DNA of 64,000 bases, taken from assembly GCF_002196515.1 (NCBI RefSeq), contig NZ_CP018835.1, positions 3,100,001 to 3,164,000 on the forward strand, in the 5' to 3' direction. Both the position numbers and the translations under genes were made by a program. The notes below the pieces were generated by a model. The model did not search any database. It was not told the origin of the DNA and saw nothing but the letters and a program-made list of their open reading frames with translations. This DNA comes from Vibrio gazogenes. Lineage in GTDB: Bacteria > Pseudomonadota > Gammaproteobacteria > Enterobacterales > Vibrionaceae. Of the stretch, positions 45,740-55,137 are shown in pieces; position 1 is the stretch's first letter; each line of letters opens with the position of its first letter.

Positions 45740-48115
45740 TTAGTTGGATTGAGCGACTTGACCTAATTTCAGCCAAGTATCAATCACCGTATCCGGGTTG
45801 AGTGAAACAGAACTGATTCCTTGTTCCATGAGCCATGCCGCCAGATCGTCATGATCAGACGGACCTTGACCACAGATGCCGACATATTTGCCGGCCTTGG
45901 TTGCCGCTTCAATGGCCATTTTCAGCATCGCTTTCACGGCAGGGTTACGTTCGTCAAACAAGTGAGCCACATCACCGGAATCTCGATCCAGCCCCAGAGT
46001 TAGCTGAGTCATATCATTTGAGCCAATTGAGAAGCCGTCAAAGTACTTCAAGAACTCATCTGCCAGTACCGCATTGGAGGGTAACTCACACATCATGATA
46101 ACTTTGAGCCCTTGTTCACCACGTTTCAGCCCAAATTTAGCCAGTAAGTCAATGACCGATGATGCCTCATCCGGCGTGCGAACAAATGGGATCATAATCT
46201 CGACGTTTTTCAGCCCCATCTCCTGACGGACGCGTTTAATCGCTCGGGTTTCGAGTTCAAAACAGTCTTCAAAGGCCGATGAAATGTAGCGAGAGGCGCC
46301 GCGGAAACCAAGCATCGGATTCTCTTCATGTGGTTCATAATTGTGACCACCGACTAAATTGCTGTACTCGTTTGATTTAAAGTCGGACATCCGGACAATC
46401 ACACGTTTTGGCCAGAAAGCCGCAGCAATCGTGGCAATGCCTTCTGTCAGTTTACTGACGTAGAAATCGATCGGATCCTGATAGCCTTTGATTCGCTGAC
46501 GAATGTCGGCTTGGAGGGCATCATCTTGCGCATCAAACGCCAACAGCGCTTTCGGGTGAATCCCGATCATCTTATTGATGATAAATTCAAGGCGTGCCAA
46601 GCCAACCCCTTCATTGGGAATCTGAGCAAAATCGAAAGCACGGTCAGGGTTACCGACATTCATCATCACCTTGGTCGGTAAGTTGGGTAGCTCATTGACC
46701 GAAGAACGACGCACTTCAAAATCGAGCTGACCCCGGTAAACATACCCCGTTTCGCCTTCAGCACACGACACGGTAACCTGTGCTCCGTTTTGTAAATCGC
46801 TGGTGGCAGTGCCACAGCCGACAATCGCCGGAATACCCAGTTCACGGGCGATAATTGCAGCATGGCAGGTTCGACCGCCACGGTTGGTGACAATCGCAGC
46901 CGCTTTTTTCATCACGGGTTCCCAATCGGGATCGGTCATATCCGTAACCAGAATATCGCCTTGCTGTACCAGCGACATTTGATCGAGAGAATCAACCAAG
47001 CGTACCGTGCCTGACCCGATACGCTGACCGATAGCCCGGCCTTCAAGCAGAACATCTGCCTTGGCATTGAGTTGGAAACGCTCAATCACACTGGTTTCAC
47101 TCTGAGAGCAAACCGTTTCTGGACGGGCCTGAACAATATAAAGCTTGCCGTCAATGCCATCTTTGGCCCATTCGATGTCCATCGGACGCTGATAATGTTG
47201 TTCGATAATCATCGCCTGTTGGGCCAGTGCTCTGATTTCGTCATCATTTAAAGAGAACTGCTGACGCTCTTGCTCGTTGGTGTCAATAATCTCAACCTGC
47301 TTGCCGATTTCTTGTCGCTCAGAATAGATCATCTTGACCATTTTAGAGCCGAAGGTTTTCTTCACAATCGCGCTTTGACCGGCTTCCAGCAACGGTTTAT
47401 GCACATAGAATTCATCAGGATTGACCGCCCCCTGAACAACCATTTCACCCAGCCCCCAAGCGGACGTAATAAATACCACTTGGTCAAAGCCTGATTCGGT
47501 ATCCAATGTGAACATGACACCGGAAGCGGCTTTATCTGAGCGTACCATGCGCTGAATCCCGGCTGATAACGCAATACCGCGATGGTCAAAGCCCTGATGG
47601 ACTCGGTATGAGATAGCACGATCATTAAATAAAGATGCGTAGACATGCTTGGTCGCTTCAAGGACCGCATCGATGCCTTTGACATTGAGGAAGGTTTCCT
47701 GTTGCCCGGCAAAAGAGGCATCCGGTAAATCTTCCGCGGTGGCTGATGAACGGACGGCCACGGAAATTTCAGCGTTGTTTCCGGTCAGTTCAGCATAGTT
47801 ATCCCGAATTTCCTGTTCTAAATCGGCAGGAAAGGGCGCCTGTAAAATCCATTGACGAATGGTGGCACCGGTCTGACGTAATGCATCGACATCGTCAACG
47901 TTGAGCGCATCAAGCAATTGATGAATGCGATGATCTAATCCCTCATAATCTAGAAATTGATTAAATGCGTATGAGGTGGTCGCAAAGCCGTTCGGCACTG
48001 AGACCCCAGCGTTGGCCAGATTCGAAACCATTTCACCGAGTGAAGCATTTTTACCACCAACTTTATCGACATCATTCATCGATAAACTGTTGAACCAGAG
48101 GGTATTGTTAGGCAT
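45740..48115 (-). CDS. ppsA: Phosphoenolpyruvate synthase
   Basis: 791 residues, as in E. coli PpsA (792). It converts pyruvate and ATP to phosphoenolpyruvate, AMP and phosphate in gluconeogenesis. The N-terminal ATP-grasp domain begins with [20 protein letters not shown]. The swivelling domain has [20 protein letters not shown], with the catalytic His. The C-terminal barrel has [20 protein letters not shown] and [14 protein letters not shown] with the active-site Cys. CTGGAGAAAG precedes the ATG. It is divergent from ppsR, whose product switches PpsA off and on. Confidence 0.97.
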   Translation of the reverse strand: MPNNTLWFNSLSMNDVDKVGGKNASLGEMVSNLANAGVSVPNGFATTSYAFNQFLDYEGLDHRIHQLLDALNVDDVDALRQTGATIRQWILQAPFPADLEQEIRDNYAELTGNNAEISVAVRSSATAEDLPDASFAGQQETFLNVKGIDAVLEATKHVYASLFNDRAISYRVHQGFDHRGIALSAGIQRMVRSDKAASGVMFTLDTESGFDQVVFITSAWGLGEMVVQGAVNPDEFYVHKPLLEAGQSAIVKKTFGSKMVKMIYSERQEIGKQVEIIDTNEQERQQFSLNDDEIRALAQQAMIIEQHYQRPMDIEWAKDGIDGKLYIVQARPETVCSQSETSVIERFQLNAKADVLLEGRAIGQRIGSGTVRLVDSLDQMSLVQQGDILVTDMTDPDWEPVMKKAAAIVTNRGGRTCHAAIIARELGIPAIVGCGTATSDLQNGAQVTVSCAEGETGYVYRGQLDFEVRRSSVNELPNLPTKVMMNVGNPDRAFDFAQIPNEGVGLARLEFIINKMIGIHPKALLAFDAQDDALQADIRQRIKGYQDPIDFYVSKLTEGIATIAAAFWPKRVIVRMSDFKSNEYSNLVGGHNYEPHEENPMLGFRGASRYISSAFEDCFELETRAIKRVRQEMGLKNVEIMIPFVRTPDEASSVIDLLAKFGLKRGEQGLKVIMMCELPSNAVLADEFLKYFDGFSIGSNDMTQLTLGLDRDSGDVAHLFDERNPAVKAMLKMAIEAATKAGKYVGICGQGPSDHDDLAAWLMEQGISSVSLNPDTVIDTWLKLGQVAQSN

Positions 48116-48293
48116 TTCTTTCTCCAGAAGGATGACTGTGTTATTGGATGTGGTAATCGTTTACATTTGCCTGCTAAAAAAATAGCCAAGGATATTTTCA
48201 AAGCTGTGGCTCATGTCGTTGAATACCGAGGGTCGTTCTATTTATAGTGTGATAATGATGCTACTCAAAATAATTTGAAAGTTTAAATAAAAT

Positions 48294-49127
48294 ATGCAAA
48301 TTGATAGTCAAAGTCGTGACGTATTCTACGTTTCTGATGGTACAGCGATTACATGTGAGACCTTGGGACATGCCGTGTTAGGTCAGTTTCCCTTCGCGGC
48401 CAATGAGAAAACGTTTCCATTTGTTGAGAGTGATGAAAAATTGACAGATGTGATCAAACAGATTGAATCTTCTCATCAAGAACATGGTGTCCCTCCCTTA
48501 GTTTTTTTCTCGATTGTTGTCCCGGAAGTTCGTGCCAGACTGCTGCAAGTGTCAGCTCATTGCTATGATGTGCTGGAAAGTATAGTTCATCGGGTGCAAG
48601 CAGATACAGCAACGGAACCTCAGCCTAAGTTACAGCGTTCACGGAGTATCAGCAGAAATACGGATACGTACTTTGATCGGATTGCCGCAATAGAATATAC
48701 GCTGGCGCATGATGACGGGATGTCGCTGAAAGATATTGAACAGGCAGATATTGTGCTGCTCGGCGTTTCTCGGAGTGGTAAAACACCAACGAGCTTGTAT
48801 ATGGCGATGCAATTCGGACTTCGGGTGGTCAATTACCCGTTTATTCATGATGATATGCGCGCGCTCAAGTTACTTCCGGTGTTTGAAATTCATCGGGATA
48901 AATTGTTCGGCCTGACCATCAATGCAGAACGCTTGACGGCAATTCGTCAGAACCGTCTGGCAGGAAGCGAATATGCCAGCGTCCATCAGTGTGAGCATGA
49001 GCTGGCAAATGTGGAGGCTTTATTTCGCCGTGAAGCGATTCCTTATATCAATACCAGCTCATTGTCAGTCGAGGAGATTTCAGCCCGGATTCTCGAAAAA
49101 GCGGGCTTGAAACGGCACCTGTGTTAG
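48294..49127 (+). CDS. ppsR: PEP synthase regulatory kinase/pyrophosphorylase PpsR
   Basis: 277 residues, matching the DUF299 family. [20 protein letters not shown] is the conserved N-terminus and [19 protein letters not shown] contains the P-loop. The protein phosphorylates a Thr of PpsA using ADP to inactivate it, and reverses this by phosphorolysis. It is divergent from ppsA with a 178-base shared upstream region. The C-terminal half ([20 protein letters not shown]) is typical. Confidence 0.95.
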   Translation: MQIDSQSRDVFYVSDGTAITCETLGHAVLGQFPFAANEKTFPFVESDEKLTDVIKQIESSHQEHGVPPLVFFSIVVPEVRARLLQVSAHCYDVLESIVHRVQADTATEPQPKLQRSRSISRNTDTYFDRIAAIEYTLAHDDGMSLKDIEQADIVLLGVSRSGKTPTSLYMAMQFGLRVVNYPFIHDDMRALKLLPVFEIHRDKLFGLTINAERLTAIRQNRLAGSEYASVHQCEHELANVEALFRREAIPYINTSSLSVEEISARILEKAGLKRHLC

Positions 49128-49171
49128 CCAGCCGTTTACACAGGACAAACACCAGAGCAAGGTCGGGGCTT

Positions 49172-49654
49172 TTATGCCTGTTCGGCAAAATCGAGCAGAG
49201 CCTGCCCCGTCATGCGATAGATAATCCATTCATCCTGAGGCTCGGCGCCGATACTTTGATAAAAGTCGATCGATGGTTGATTCCAGTCGAGCACTGTCCA
49301 TTCAAAGCGGCCACAATCTTTACTGACGGCTAATTGCGCAAGATATTTCATCAGCGCTTTGCCTGCCCCGAGGCCGCGGTGGGCTTCACTCACATATAAG
49401 TCCTCCAGATACAGACCATATTGGCCCAACCAAGTCGAATAATTGAAGAAGTAAACGGCAAACCCAACGGGCTGATTATCGGCTTCACAAATCACGGCAT
49501 GAGCATGAACGTCATCCCCGAATAATTTGCGTTCAATCGCTTCGACCGTATTGGCGACCGCATTGGGTTCTTTCTCGTAAATCGCCAGTTGATTGATAAA
49601 ATCCAAAATGGTTGCTGCATCTGAAATAGTGGCAGGTCTGATATGAATGGTCAT
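49172..49654 (-). CDS. GNAT-family N-acetyltransferase
   Basis: 160 residues. LYLEDLYVSEAHRGLGAGKA contains the acetyl-CoA-binding RGxGxG-like motif, here HRGLGAGKALMKYLAQLA. FEWTVLDWNQPSIDFYQSIG is motif B. The sequence pattern is closest to spermidine/diamine acetyltransferase-like GNATs, but the substrate cannot be set. It is convergent with ppsR and divergent from a LysR regulator 89 bases away, which may control it. Confidence 0.9.
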   Translation of the reverse strand: MTIHIRPATISDAATILDFINQLAIYEKEPNAVANTVEAIERKLFGDDVHAHAVICEADNQPVGFAVYFFNYSTWLGQYGLYLEDLYVSEAHRGLGAGKALMKYLAQLAVSKDCGRFEWTVLDWNQPSIDFYQSIGAEPQDEWIIYRMTGQALLDFAEQA

Positions 49655-49743
49655 GATTTCCTTTCTTTCGTTGACTCAGATTAGTGACAGTGTATGCTCA
49701 AATGAACTATGAATAAAATGCACTTTATTCAGTCTTCATATGA

Positions 49744-50658
49744 ATGGGCATCATGCGTAAATTTCCTAATATCGATTTGAACTTACTCAAGTTGTTTGCC
49801 AGTTTATATCATACGGGATCGGTGACACTGAGTGCCGAAGAACTGAATATCAGTCAGTCGGCGTGTAGTCATGCGTTGCAGCGTCTGCGAGAGCGGCTTG
49901 GCGATGACCTTTTCATTCGGATTGAAAATCGCATGTTGCCGACCGCTTATTCCGAGCGGCTGGCTGAACAGGTTTTGCCAGGATTGGCATTACTCGGGCA
50001 AGGGCTGGCCTCATCTCATCCTTTCACACCGGAGGATGCGCATGTATTCCGGATCGCTGTGACGGATTATACATCATGGTGTCTGCGAGAATTCATCACC
50101 TACCTGAGCGAGTCGTTTCCTCACATCCAGATTGAATTTATGCAGTTGGCCGAACGATTACCGGAGTCGGCACTGAAATCCGCAGCCATCGATTTGGTGT
50201 GCGGGTTTGCACATCAGCAGGAAGAATCAGAAAGTCTGAATCGTCTGGTCTGGTTGAGCGATCACTATGTCAGTGTGCGGTGTCAGAGTCATCCGGTGGC
50301 TGAGCATCTTTCACTGGCTCAGTTTCTTCAGTATCCACATGTTTTGGTAACGCCGTGGAACGAACCCAGAGGCATTGTGGATATGACATTGTCACGGCAA
50401 AGAAAAAAGCGTCAGATTGCGATTCGGACTGCCAGTGTTCTGGCTGCGCCTTATTTTGTGCAGCAGACATCCTATTTGCTGGCAGCACCGTCCCGGTATG
50501 CTCACACCATTGCTGAAAGTTTGTCGCTGCGTTTATCACCAATACCGCTAGATGTACCGGATTATCAACTGACGCTTTACTGGCATAAAACGCGCCATAA
50601 TGACCCGAAAATCGCATGGTTTGTGCGGTTGTTCAGCGATTTTCATCAGTGCTCATGA
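49744..50658 (+). CDS. LysR-family transcriptional regulator
   Basis: 304 residues (ATG at 49753 is an alternative). The N-terminal HTH (NLLKLFASLYHTGSVTLSAE, then ELNISQSACSHALQRLRERL) is that of the NodD/LeuO-like LysR group that starts with a DLNLLK motif. A periplasmic-binding-like effector domain follows. Ligand unknown. It faces the GNAT gene. The accessory island with structured repeats begins just downstream. Confidence 0.92.
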   Translation: MGIMRKFPNIDLNLLKLFASLYHTGSVTLSAEELNISQSACSHALQRLRERLGDDLFIRIENRMLPTAYSERLAEQVLPGLALLGQGLASSHPFTPEDAHVFRIAVTDYTSWCLREFITYLSESFPHIQIEFMQLAERLPESALKSAAIDLVCGFAHQQEESESLNRLVWLSDHYVSVRCQSHPVAEHLSLAQFLQYPHVLVTPWNEPRGIVDMTLSRQRKKRQIAIRTASVLAAPYFVQQTSYLLAAPSRYAHTIAESLSLRLSPIPLDVPDYQLTLYWHKTRHNDPKIAWFVRLFSDFHQCS

Positions 50659-50771
50659 ATGAGGGTGACTGGATGCATGACGAATTTTGGTTGTAGGCCG
50701 GTCGTGAGTTCAGTTGTTGAATATTTCTTCTGAGTTTGTCGATCGATGAATTGAAATCATGTGAATAGTAT
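50659..50771. other. Left edge of the accessory island
   Basis: About 113 bases after the LysR stop with no feature recognised before the first structured repeat begins near 50772. Confidence 0.4.
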
Positions 50772-51243
50772 TTGGCTCGTAAATTTGACGCACAATTTAG
50801 TTTCTCGATTTCAGAAGCGTCAGTGTTCTGTGCGCCAGTTCATCTTTCAGAGATGAAAGACGAACCAGAAAATCTTTTTTTGTTTGGCTGAGTCGCACGT
50901 TGTCCAGAACCAGCTTTTACGGGCGCCCTGCCCGGAAAAGCCTAACCATTCTTCCGTGAATGGTTTTCTTTGTTGGGTGGTTGATTTGAATTGGGTGAAA
51001 TCTCTTTAAGGCGAAGCCAAATTGATCGATGTTCTCAGGGTAAAATTCATGGATGAATTTTAAGCTATCCCTTAACAAAAGACTGAGCAGGAGCGAATAA
51101 AAGCGACCCGGCCAGTGTCCACGAACTAAACCGTTCTTTTGGGTACTTTTGGAACGCCAAAAGTATCTGGGGCGCAGTCGGAGATGCTAATGAGATCGAG
51201 GAAAGTAATTGTGTCCCAAACTCAGCATCATCCTTTTACTTTT
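50772..51243 (+). repeat. Structured repeat, copy A
   Basis: About 470 bases from near TTTGGCTCGTAAATTTGACG to GTGTCCCAAACTCAGC. In order it contains a hairpin at 50835-50868 (CCAGTTC... / ...GAACCAG), a hairpin of GCTTTT-CGGGC / GCCCG-AAAAGC, a hairpin AACCATTC / GAATGGTT, a hairpin TAAAATTCAT / ATGAATTTTA and a last hairpin at 51141-51167 (TACTTTTGG / CCAAAAGTA). It is joined directly to copy B. No convincing protein is encoded. Confidence 0.85.
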
Positions 51244-51705
51244 CCAGCCATCGGCGTTGCAGTTTGACGCACAATCTCTTTTTTCGGTTTCAGAGACATC
51301 GGTGTTCTGTGCGCCAGTTACTCTTGCCGAGATGCAAGAGTAACCAGAAAATCTTTTTGTTTGGCTTTGTCACACGCTTTCCAGAACCAGCTTTTACGGG
51401 CGTCCTGCCCGGAAAAGCCTAACCATTCTTCCATGAATGATTTTCTTGGTTGAGTGGTTGATTTGCGTGCGGTGAAACATTTTTAAACAGTCAATTTAGT
51501 CACTGAACTCAGGGTGAAAAATCATGGACGATTTTTCAGGATTGCTTGAGCAGGATGCGAATCAATCCGACCCTGATTACACGCACTGAACCAAAAAAGA
51601 TGTTTTTGGTTCCTTTTGACATCTATCAAAAGGAACTGGGGCGCAGTCGGAGATGCTAATGAGATCGAGAAAAGTAATTGCGTCCCAAACCGCAGCATTA
51701 CCATT
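51244..51705 (+). repeat. Structured repeat, copy B
   Basis: About 460 bases with the same module order as copy A. The first hairpin (51314-51347) uses different arms, TTACTCTTG / CAAGAGTAA, and the last (about 51608-51636) uses GGTTCCTTTTGA / TCAAAAGGAAC. The stems are kept by paired changes. TTTGACGCACAAT at its start mirrors ATTGCGTCCCAAA at its end. Confidence 0.85.
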
Positions 51706-51905
51706 CCATATACCAAACCACAATTTAATCATTTCAGGCGGGCCTCCCTGTTACCCCCATTCCAAACACCACATTTTCCCTATCAGAAAACCAAATTCAA
51801 ATATGACTCATAAACTCTATTGAGTATAATTATTGATTCATATGAACATAAAATTATCAATAAGCATCCATCGATAAAACAATCACGGCTTAACCAACAA
51901 CGTTA
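51706..51905. other. Region upstream of the bacteriocin gene
   Basis: About 200 A+T-rich bases that should contain the bacteriocin promoter. No LexA (SOS) box of the CTGT-N8-ACAG form was found. The ribosome-binding site before ATG 51906 is weak. Confidence 0.35.
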
Positions 51906-53465
51906 ATGAACGATCAAATCACTCAAATCTATCACCTGATGAGTTACGAATTTGCTCAAGTTGAAGGGGATTTTTCATCCTTGCGCGAATCGGCTATCAA
52001 ATCCGTGATGCCTGCCGGAATGCGCTTTGCTGATTTTCTCGAACAGCTTCGCAGCGGCCATCAGGTATTACTGACGGATGTACCGTCAATTCCGTTACTC
52101 ATTCGGGATAAAGATGAATGGGGCAATTCATACTGGCGGGTCAATCCCGATGCTGAGCCTCAGCTCGACGGGCTGGCCTACAAGGCTTATACCACCAGAG
52201 TGGCGCTGGTCAATCATGGTATTGGTTCATCTTACTCTGGCAGCGTCAACGCTTCTGTTTATACCGAGCCTTATGTCGAACGCGAACCAGTGAAACTCAC
52301 TTTAGAAGAGCGGCTGGTCAGGCAACGCCAGGAGCGGTTACGGGCGTTGGATACAATCCCATTGTCTTCATCCGCATGGCAAAACGCATTTAACCAGCCG
52401 CCAGCCAAACCCACCCGTTTCGCTAAATCCGCTTTGGTGCCGAGAGGCTCATGTGACATCGGTACACAACGAGAGTCACTTTCTGCGCTGGGGGATTATG
52501 CGGCTTATACAATTGCCGTCGGGCAGGGGATCAGTGCCGCTTCTGAAAACGCTTTTTTAACGCGTGTTGGCGGTGCGGCATTGGCAGAACTGCCGGAACT
52601 GGCGATGAAAATTGTCGGGCGAGCCGGAATGCTGGCCGCATTTGTGCCCAACAAATTAGCAGACAGCACGCTCTACAGTGCAGCCGATATTCGCGGTAAA
52701 GACAGGGTTGAAACCAATATCCGCTTGGGTTTCAATACGGCAGGGCGGATTTACGGCTATCACGTCAATGGCGCGATGATTCCCAAGCGTGAAGTCAAAC
52801 GGGTCGGTGAGCAATTTGTCGTTGCGTTAGAGCCGGATATCACCATTGAATGGGTGCCGATTAGCGGCGATTTCGGCGGCAAACCGATTCTGGTTAATCC
52901 CATCCCGGAGATGGAAAAGTTCGATATCTGGATCCATCCGCAAGCGGAGCAAGGTCAAGAGTTTGATAACACCTACATCACGCCAATTGCTGATGCGGAT
53001 CTGCAAGACTATATTCTGACCTTTCCGGCAGAAACCGGGTTACCACCGTTGTATGTGGTTTACAAAGAAAGCGCTCGCAACGAGTCGGGCGTCGTGACCG
53101 GCAACGGTGAAGATATCACCGGCCTGTGGTTGGAAGCCGCCGGAAAAGAGTTAGGTGTACCGGTGCCGTCACAAATTGCGGATCAGCTCAGAGGCCGTGA
53201 GTTCAGTAGTTTTGATGGGTTCCGGAAAGCGTTCTGGAAAGCTGTAAGTGAAGATACAAAGTTGATTTCTCAATTCAGCAGAGCGAATCAGAGAATTATC
53301 AAACGAGGGGGTTCACCGTTTGTAATACCGGAAGAAACTGTCGGAGGGCGAGATCGGTTTGAAATTCACCATGTTGAAGAAATACAGCATGGCGGAGCTG
53401 TATATGATGTTGATAATATGAGAGTTAATACACCTAAAAACCATATCCGTATTCATAAGGAATAA
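51906..53465 (+). CDS. S-type pyocin/colicin-like DNase bacteriocin (HNH)
   Basis: 519 residues. The C-terminal 36 residues read RFEIHHVEEIQHGG, YDVDNMRVNTPKNHIRIHKE: the HNH/beta-beta-alpha-metal nuclease motif of colicin E7/E9 and pyocin S1/S2, with H488, H489, N504, H513 and H517 in place. The middle (about residues 205-400) resembles the pyocin S translocation domain (RVETNIRLGFNTAGRIYGYH, AFPAETGLPPLYVVYK-like). The first 200 residues are not a colicin receptor-binding domain I recognise and lack a signal peptide. The toxin would cut DNA of competitors; an Im9-like immunity gene follows after 5 bases. Delivery could be bacteriocin-like or by a type VI system. Confidence 0.92.
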   Translation: MNDQITQIYHLMSYEFAQVEGDFSSLRESAIKSVMPAGMRFADFLEQLRSGHQVLLTDVPSIPLLIRDKDEWGNSYWRVNPDAEPQLDGLAYKAYTTRVALVNHGIGSSYSGSVNASVYTEPYVEREPVKLTLEERLVRQRQERLRALDTIPLSSSAWQNAFNQPPAKPTRFAKSALVPRGSCDIGTQRESLSALGDYAAYTIAVGQGISAASENAFLTRVGGAALAELPELAMKIVGRAGMLAAFVPNKLADSTLYSAADIRGKDRVETNIRLGFNTAGRIYGYHVNGAMIPKREVKRVGEQFVVALEPDITIEWVPISGDFGGKPILVNPIPEMEKFDIWIHPQAEQGQEFDNTYITPIADADLQDYILTFPAETGLPPLYVVYKESARNESGVVTGNGEDITGLWLEAAGKELGVPVPSQIADQLRGREFSSFDGFRKAFWKAVSEDTKLISQFSRANQRIIKRGGSPFVIPEETVGGRDRFEIHHVEEIQHGGAVYDVDNMRVNTPKNHIRIHKE

Positions 53466-53470
53466 CAAAG

Positions 53471-53755
53471 ATGTTGAATTTGAAAAGTAAACTTACTGAT
53501 TACACGGAAGGTGAATTTTTCCGTTTTCTTCAGGAATTTTATGAGGATACTGATACCAATGCTCTGCCAGATGATGAGTTTGATGATTATATTTCTACGC
53601 TCGCAAAACATTTTACTGAAGTTGTAAATCATCCAAAGGGAAATGCTTTAATCTTCCATCCGTCAACGTGTGGGATAAATGACAGCCCTGAAGCCGTGAT
53701 TCAGGAGTTAAAACGATGGTATGCCGAACAAGGCTTACCATGCTTTAAGGGCTGA
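53471..53755 (+). CDS. Colicin E9-type immunity protein (Im9-like)
   Basis: 94 residues, slightly longer than the 85-87 of Im2/Im7/Im8/Im9. KSKLTDYTEGEFFRFLQEFY aligns with the helix 1 start of Im9 (ISDYTEAEFL), FTEVVNHPKGNALIFHPS with its helix 3 region (HPSGSDLIYYP) and NDSPEAVIQELKRWYAEQGL with its last helix. It binds and inhibits the HNH domain encoded 5 bases upstream and protects the producer. No lysis gene follows. Confidence 0.93.
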   Translation: MLNLKSKLTDYTEGEFFRFLQEFYEDTDTNALPDDEFDDYISTLAKHFTEVVNHPKGNALIFHPSTCGINDSPEAVIQELKRWYAEQGLPCFKG

Positions 53756-53771
53756 TTCGGTCTTTTTAATT

Positions 53772-53811
53772 TCTAGCCTTGGGCTCCCAGATTTGACGCA
53801 CAATTTCTTTA
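53772..53811 (+). repeat. 5' fragment of the structured repeat (copy F)
   Basis: TCTAGCCTTGGGCTCCCAGA then TTTGACGCACAATTTCTT matches the start of copies A-D and then stops where the GTTCCCACG palindrome begins. Only the left terminal part remains, probably cut by the RAYT-associated insertion. Confidence 0.7.
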
Positions 53812-53814
53812 CCC

Positions 53815-54057
53815 TTGTTCCCACGGTCCTTCGTGGGAATACATACCGAGCCAAAAATTACCATGATTGGCAGATATCAATTCATCCTGTTTCGCCTTCA
53901 TATCATAATGACGAGCACTGAAATAACGCCAGTGAGTCACTTTATCGACCTAGCCTATTTTAACCGGGTGTTGGTGAATCGATTCAACCTTCTGATGCAT
54001 CATTTCATCACTTTGTATTCATTCCGGGTGTACGCCTTCCTGCCAAAACTGATCGCT
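53815..54057 (-). pseudogene. Remnant of REP-associated tyrosine transposase (RAYT)
   Basis: On the minus strand one frame reads SDQFWQEGVHPE, stop, IQSDEMMHQKVESIHQHPVK, IG, stop, VDKVTHWRYFSARHYDMK. This is the C-terminal region of Y1-type REP-associated transposases, whose intact form has a WQEGFHP...DEM...YIHxNPVKxGYVD...HWRYSSAR pattern. Two in-frame stops and loss of the catalytic His-x-His/Tyr region show it is dead. GTTCCCACG-type palindromes lie at both ends (53818-53839, 54139-54159), as expected for RAYT with its partner hairpins. Confidence 0.75.
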
Positions 54058-54159
54058 TATTGCGGATGATGCACAGGATGATAACCGGGGGTGGTACAAG
54101 CGCTGAACTTTGCGTGCTACTTCTAAGTCAGGTATGCATTCCCACGCGGAGCGTGGGAA
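53818..54159. repeat. Pair of GTTCCCACG palindromes flanking the RAYT remnant
   Basis: TTCCCACG-GTCCTT-CGTGGGAA (53818-53839) and TTCCCACGC-GGA-GCGTGGGAA (54139-54159). The second is a very common bacterial repeat word. They bracket the transposase remnant and are likely the substrate hairpins. Confidence 0.65.
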
Positions 54160-54529
54160 CGAGGTGCTAAAAAAACAATTTCCACTGATTGTTAAAATGC
54201 TGCAATTTTGTACAAACCTTATCCATATCAAAAAATGTCATGTTTATGTCAATTTTTTCTGGTGATTTTCTGCAACCTATTCAATGCTATGTAGGGTGTT
54301 TTGAGGCTCACTCGCGAACAAATGGGGCTTATCCGAGATGTATCTAAGGGTGGGAACGTTAGTCAATCATTTGTGAGTGAGTTAGACAGCGTTGTGCTGT
54401 GGTTTCTGACGTAGTGATATTTTTTCTGGGATTTTGTCTGTATTTTCATGCGATTAGGACAGAAATTTCATCGAGTGTCAGTAAGTCATACAGAAGTATT
54501 CCTATAGAGTGGTTCAGTATAATAACCTG

Positions 54530-55131
54530 TTAGGTTTTAAGGAAGAAATGTTCTCCGATTCGCAGAAAATTGAAACATACAAAGCTTTAGGGCAAATAGT
54601 GATGGGCTCTGGCGGAAGTGAGTATAAATGCGCTTGGGCTATGAGTTTACTTGAGCAAGGTGTGGATTCGCCTAATCTTGCTATCCTTGCTACGCTCCTG
54701 AAGCCCATAAACGAGTTTGAGGCCGATGATTACTTCAATAGGGTTTTAAAAGAGCTAAATATCGATCGCCCCAGTGAAGAAGGCGCAATAGAAGGATACG
54801 CCAGAGTTTTAATGAAAGAGGTGATTGACGGTTCTTTAACCCCAGAAGCTGGTGCCTCAATGATATATAACGCAAACGTTAAACTTGGCTACCCTGACTC
54901 ATTCGGCGAATTTACAGTTCTTGAAGACGAATGGTACTGTGAATGCATTAATGGCTGGTCAAAAGCGCAAAGAAGAGCCGAAATTATTAAGGCATGCAAG
55001 GAGGCTTATGAAGTTCTTAATTACCCAAAAATATTCAAAGCCTAACAAATTGTTGCACTCGTTTTGTGTCTGTCGCTGGACCCCATTTTTACACAAAACG
55101 CTCTCCGCAGTATGTGCTGGTGAGCAAGGCG
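54530..55131 (+). mobile_element. Integron gene cassette 1
   Basis: It runs from the recombination point in G^TTAGGT (54529-54535) to the next one in G^TTAGCT (55131-55137). Its attC begins with GCCTAAC (55040-55046), whose complement GTTAGGC matches six of seven bases of the cassette's own start, as expected for an excisable circle. It carries one gene, at 54548. No integrase gene or clear attI lies upstream in the window. Confidence 0.75.
54548..55045 (+). CDS. Hypothetical cassette-encoded protein
   Basis: 165 residues from ATG 54548, which has AAGGA 4-5 bases upstream and sits just inside the cassette boundary; the upstream GTG 54509 lies outside the cassette and is unlikely. The protein is soluble, acidic and mainly helical by composition, with no signal peptide or membrane segment. 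SGGSEYKCAWAMSLLEQGVD and LKPINEFEADDYFNRVLKEL are its most distinctive parts. I recognise no domain. The size and acidic character would fit an immunity or antitoxin-like protein, but this is only a guess. The stop is followed at once by attC. Confidence 0.75.
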   Translation: MFSDSQKIETYKALGQIVMGSGGSEYKCAWAMSLLEQGVDSPNLAILATLLKPINEFEADDYFNRVLKELNIDRPSEEGAIEGYARVLMKEVIDGSLTPEAGASMIYNANVKLGYPDSFGEFTVLEDEWYCECINGWSKAQRRAEIIKACKEAYEVLNYPKIFKA

Positions 55132-55137
55132 TTAGCT
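55040..55137 (+). other. attC recombination site 1
   Basis: 98 bases from GCCTAAC (R'' type, RYYYAAC) to GTTAGCT. Inside, CGTTTTGTGT and ACACAAAACG form a perfect 10-bp stem. It directly follows the gene in cassette 1. The fold and ends fit attC sites of chromosomal Vibrio-type integrons, although it is not a canonical VCR. Confidence 0.75.

Larger units (their letters stand above)
53756..54547. other. Non-coding stretch with repeat fragment and transposase wreck
   Basis: 792 bases between the immunity gene and the first cassette gene. It holds a 40-base fragment of the structured repeat (53772-53811), two GTTCCCACG-type palindromes (53818-53839 and 54139-54159) and the decayed RAYT gene between them. 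The remainder, 54165-54528, shows no recognised gene. Confidence 0.6.

Noticed and set aside
51706..51905. SOS (LexA) box before the bacteriocin gene
   Set aside because: No CTGT-N8-ACAG motif found, although such a box is usual for nuclease colicins.
53818..54159. Two similar GTTCCCACG palindromes considered as a CRISPR remnant
   Set aside because: Only two copies, self-complementary, unequal, and 300 bases apart around a transposase fragment; this fits REP/RAYT hairpins, not CRISPR.
54302..54372. Possible third attC-like site (GCGAACAAA ... AACGTTAG) upstream of cassette 1
   Set aside because: The ends do not fit RYYYAAC/GTTRRRY, there is no convincing internal stem, and it does not abut a cassette boundary.
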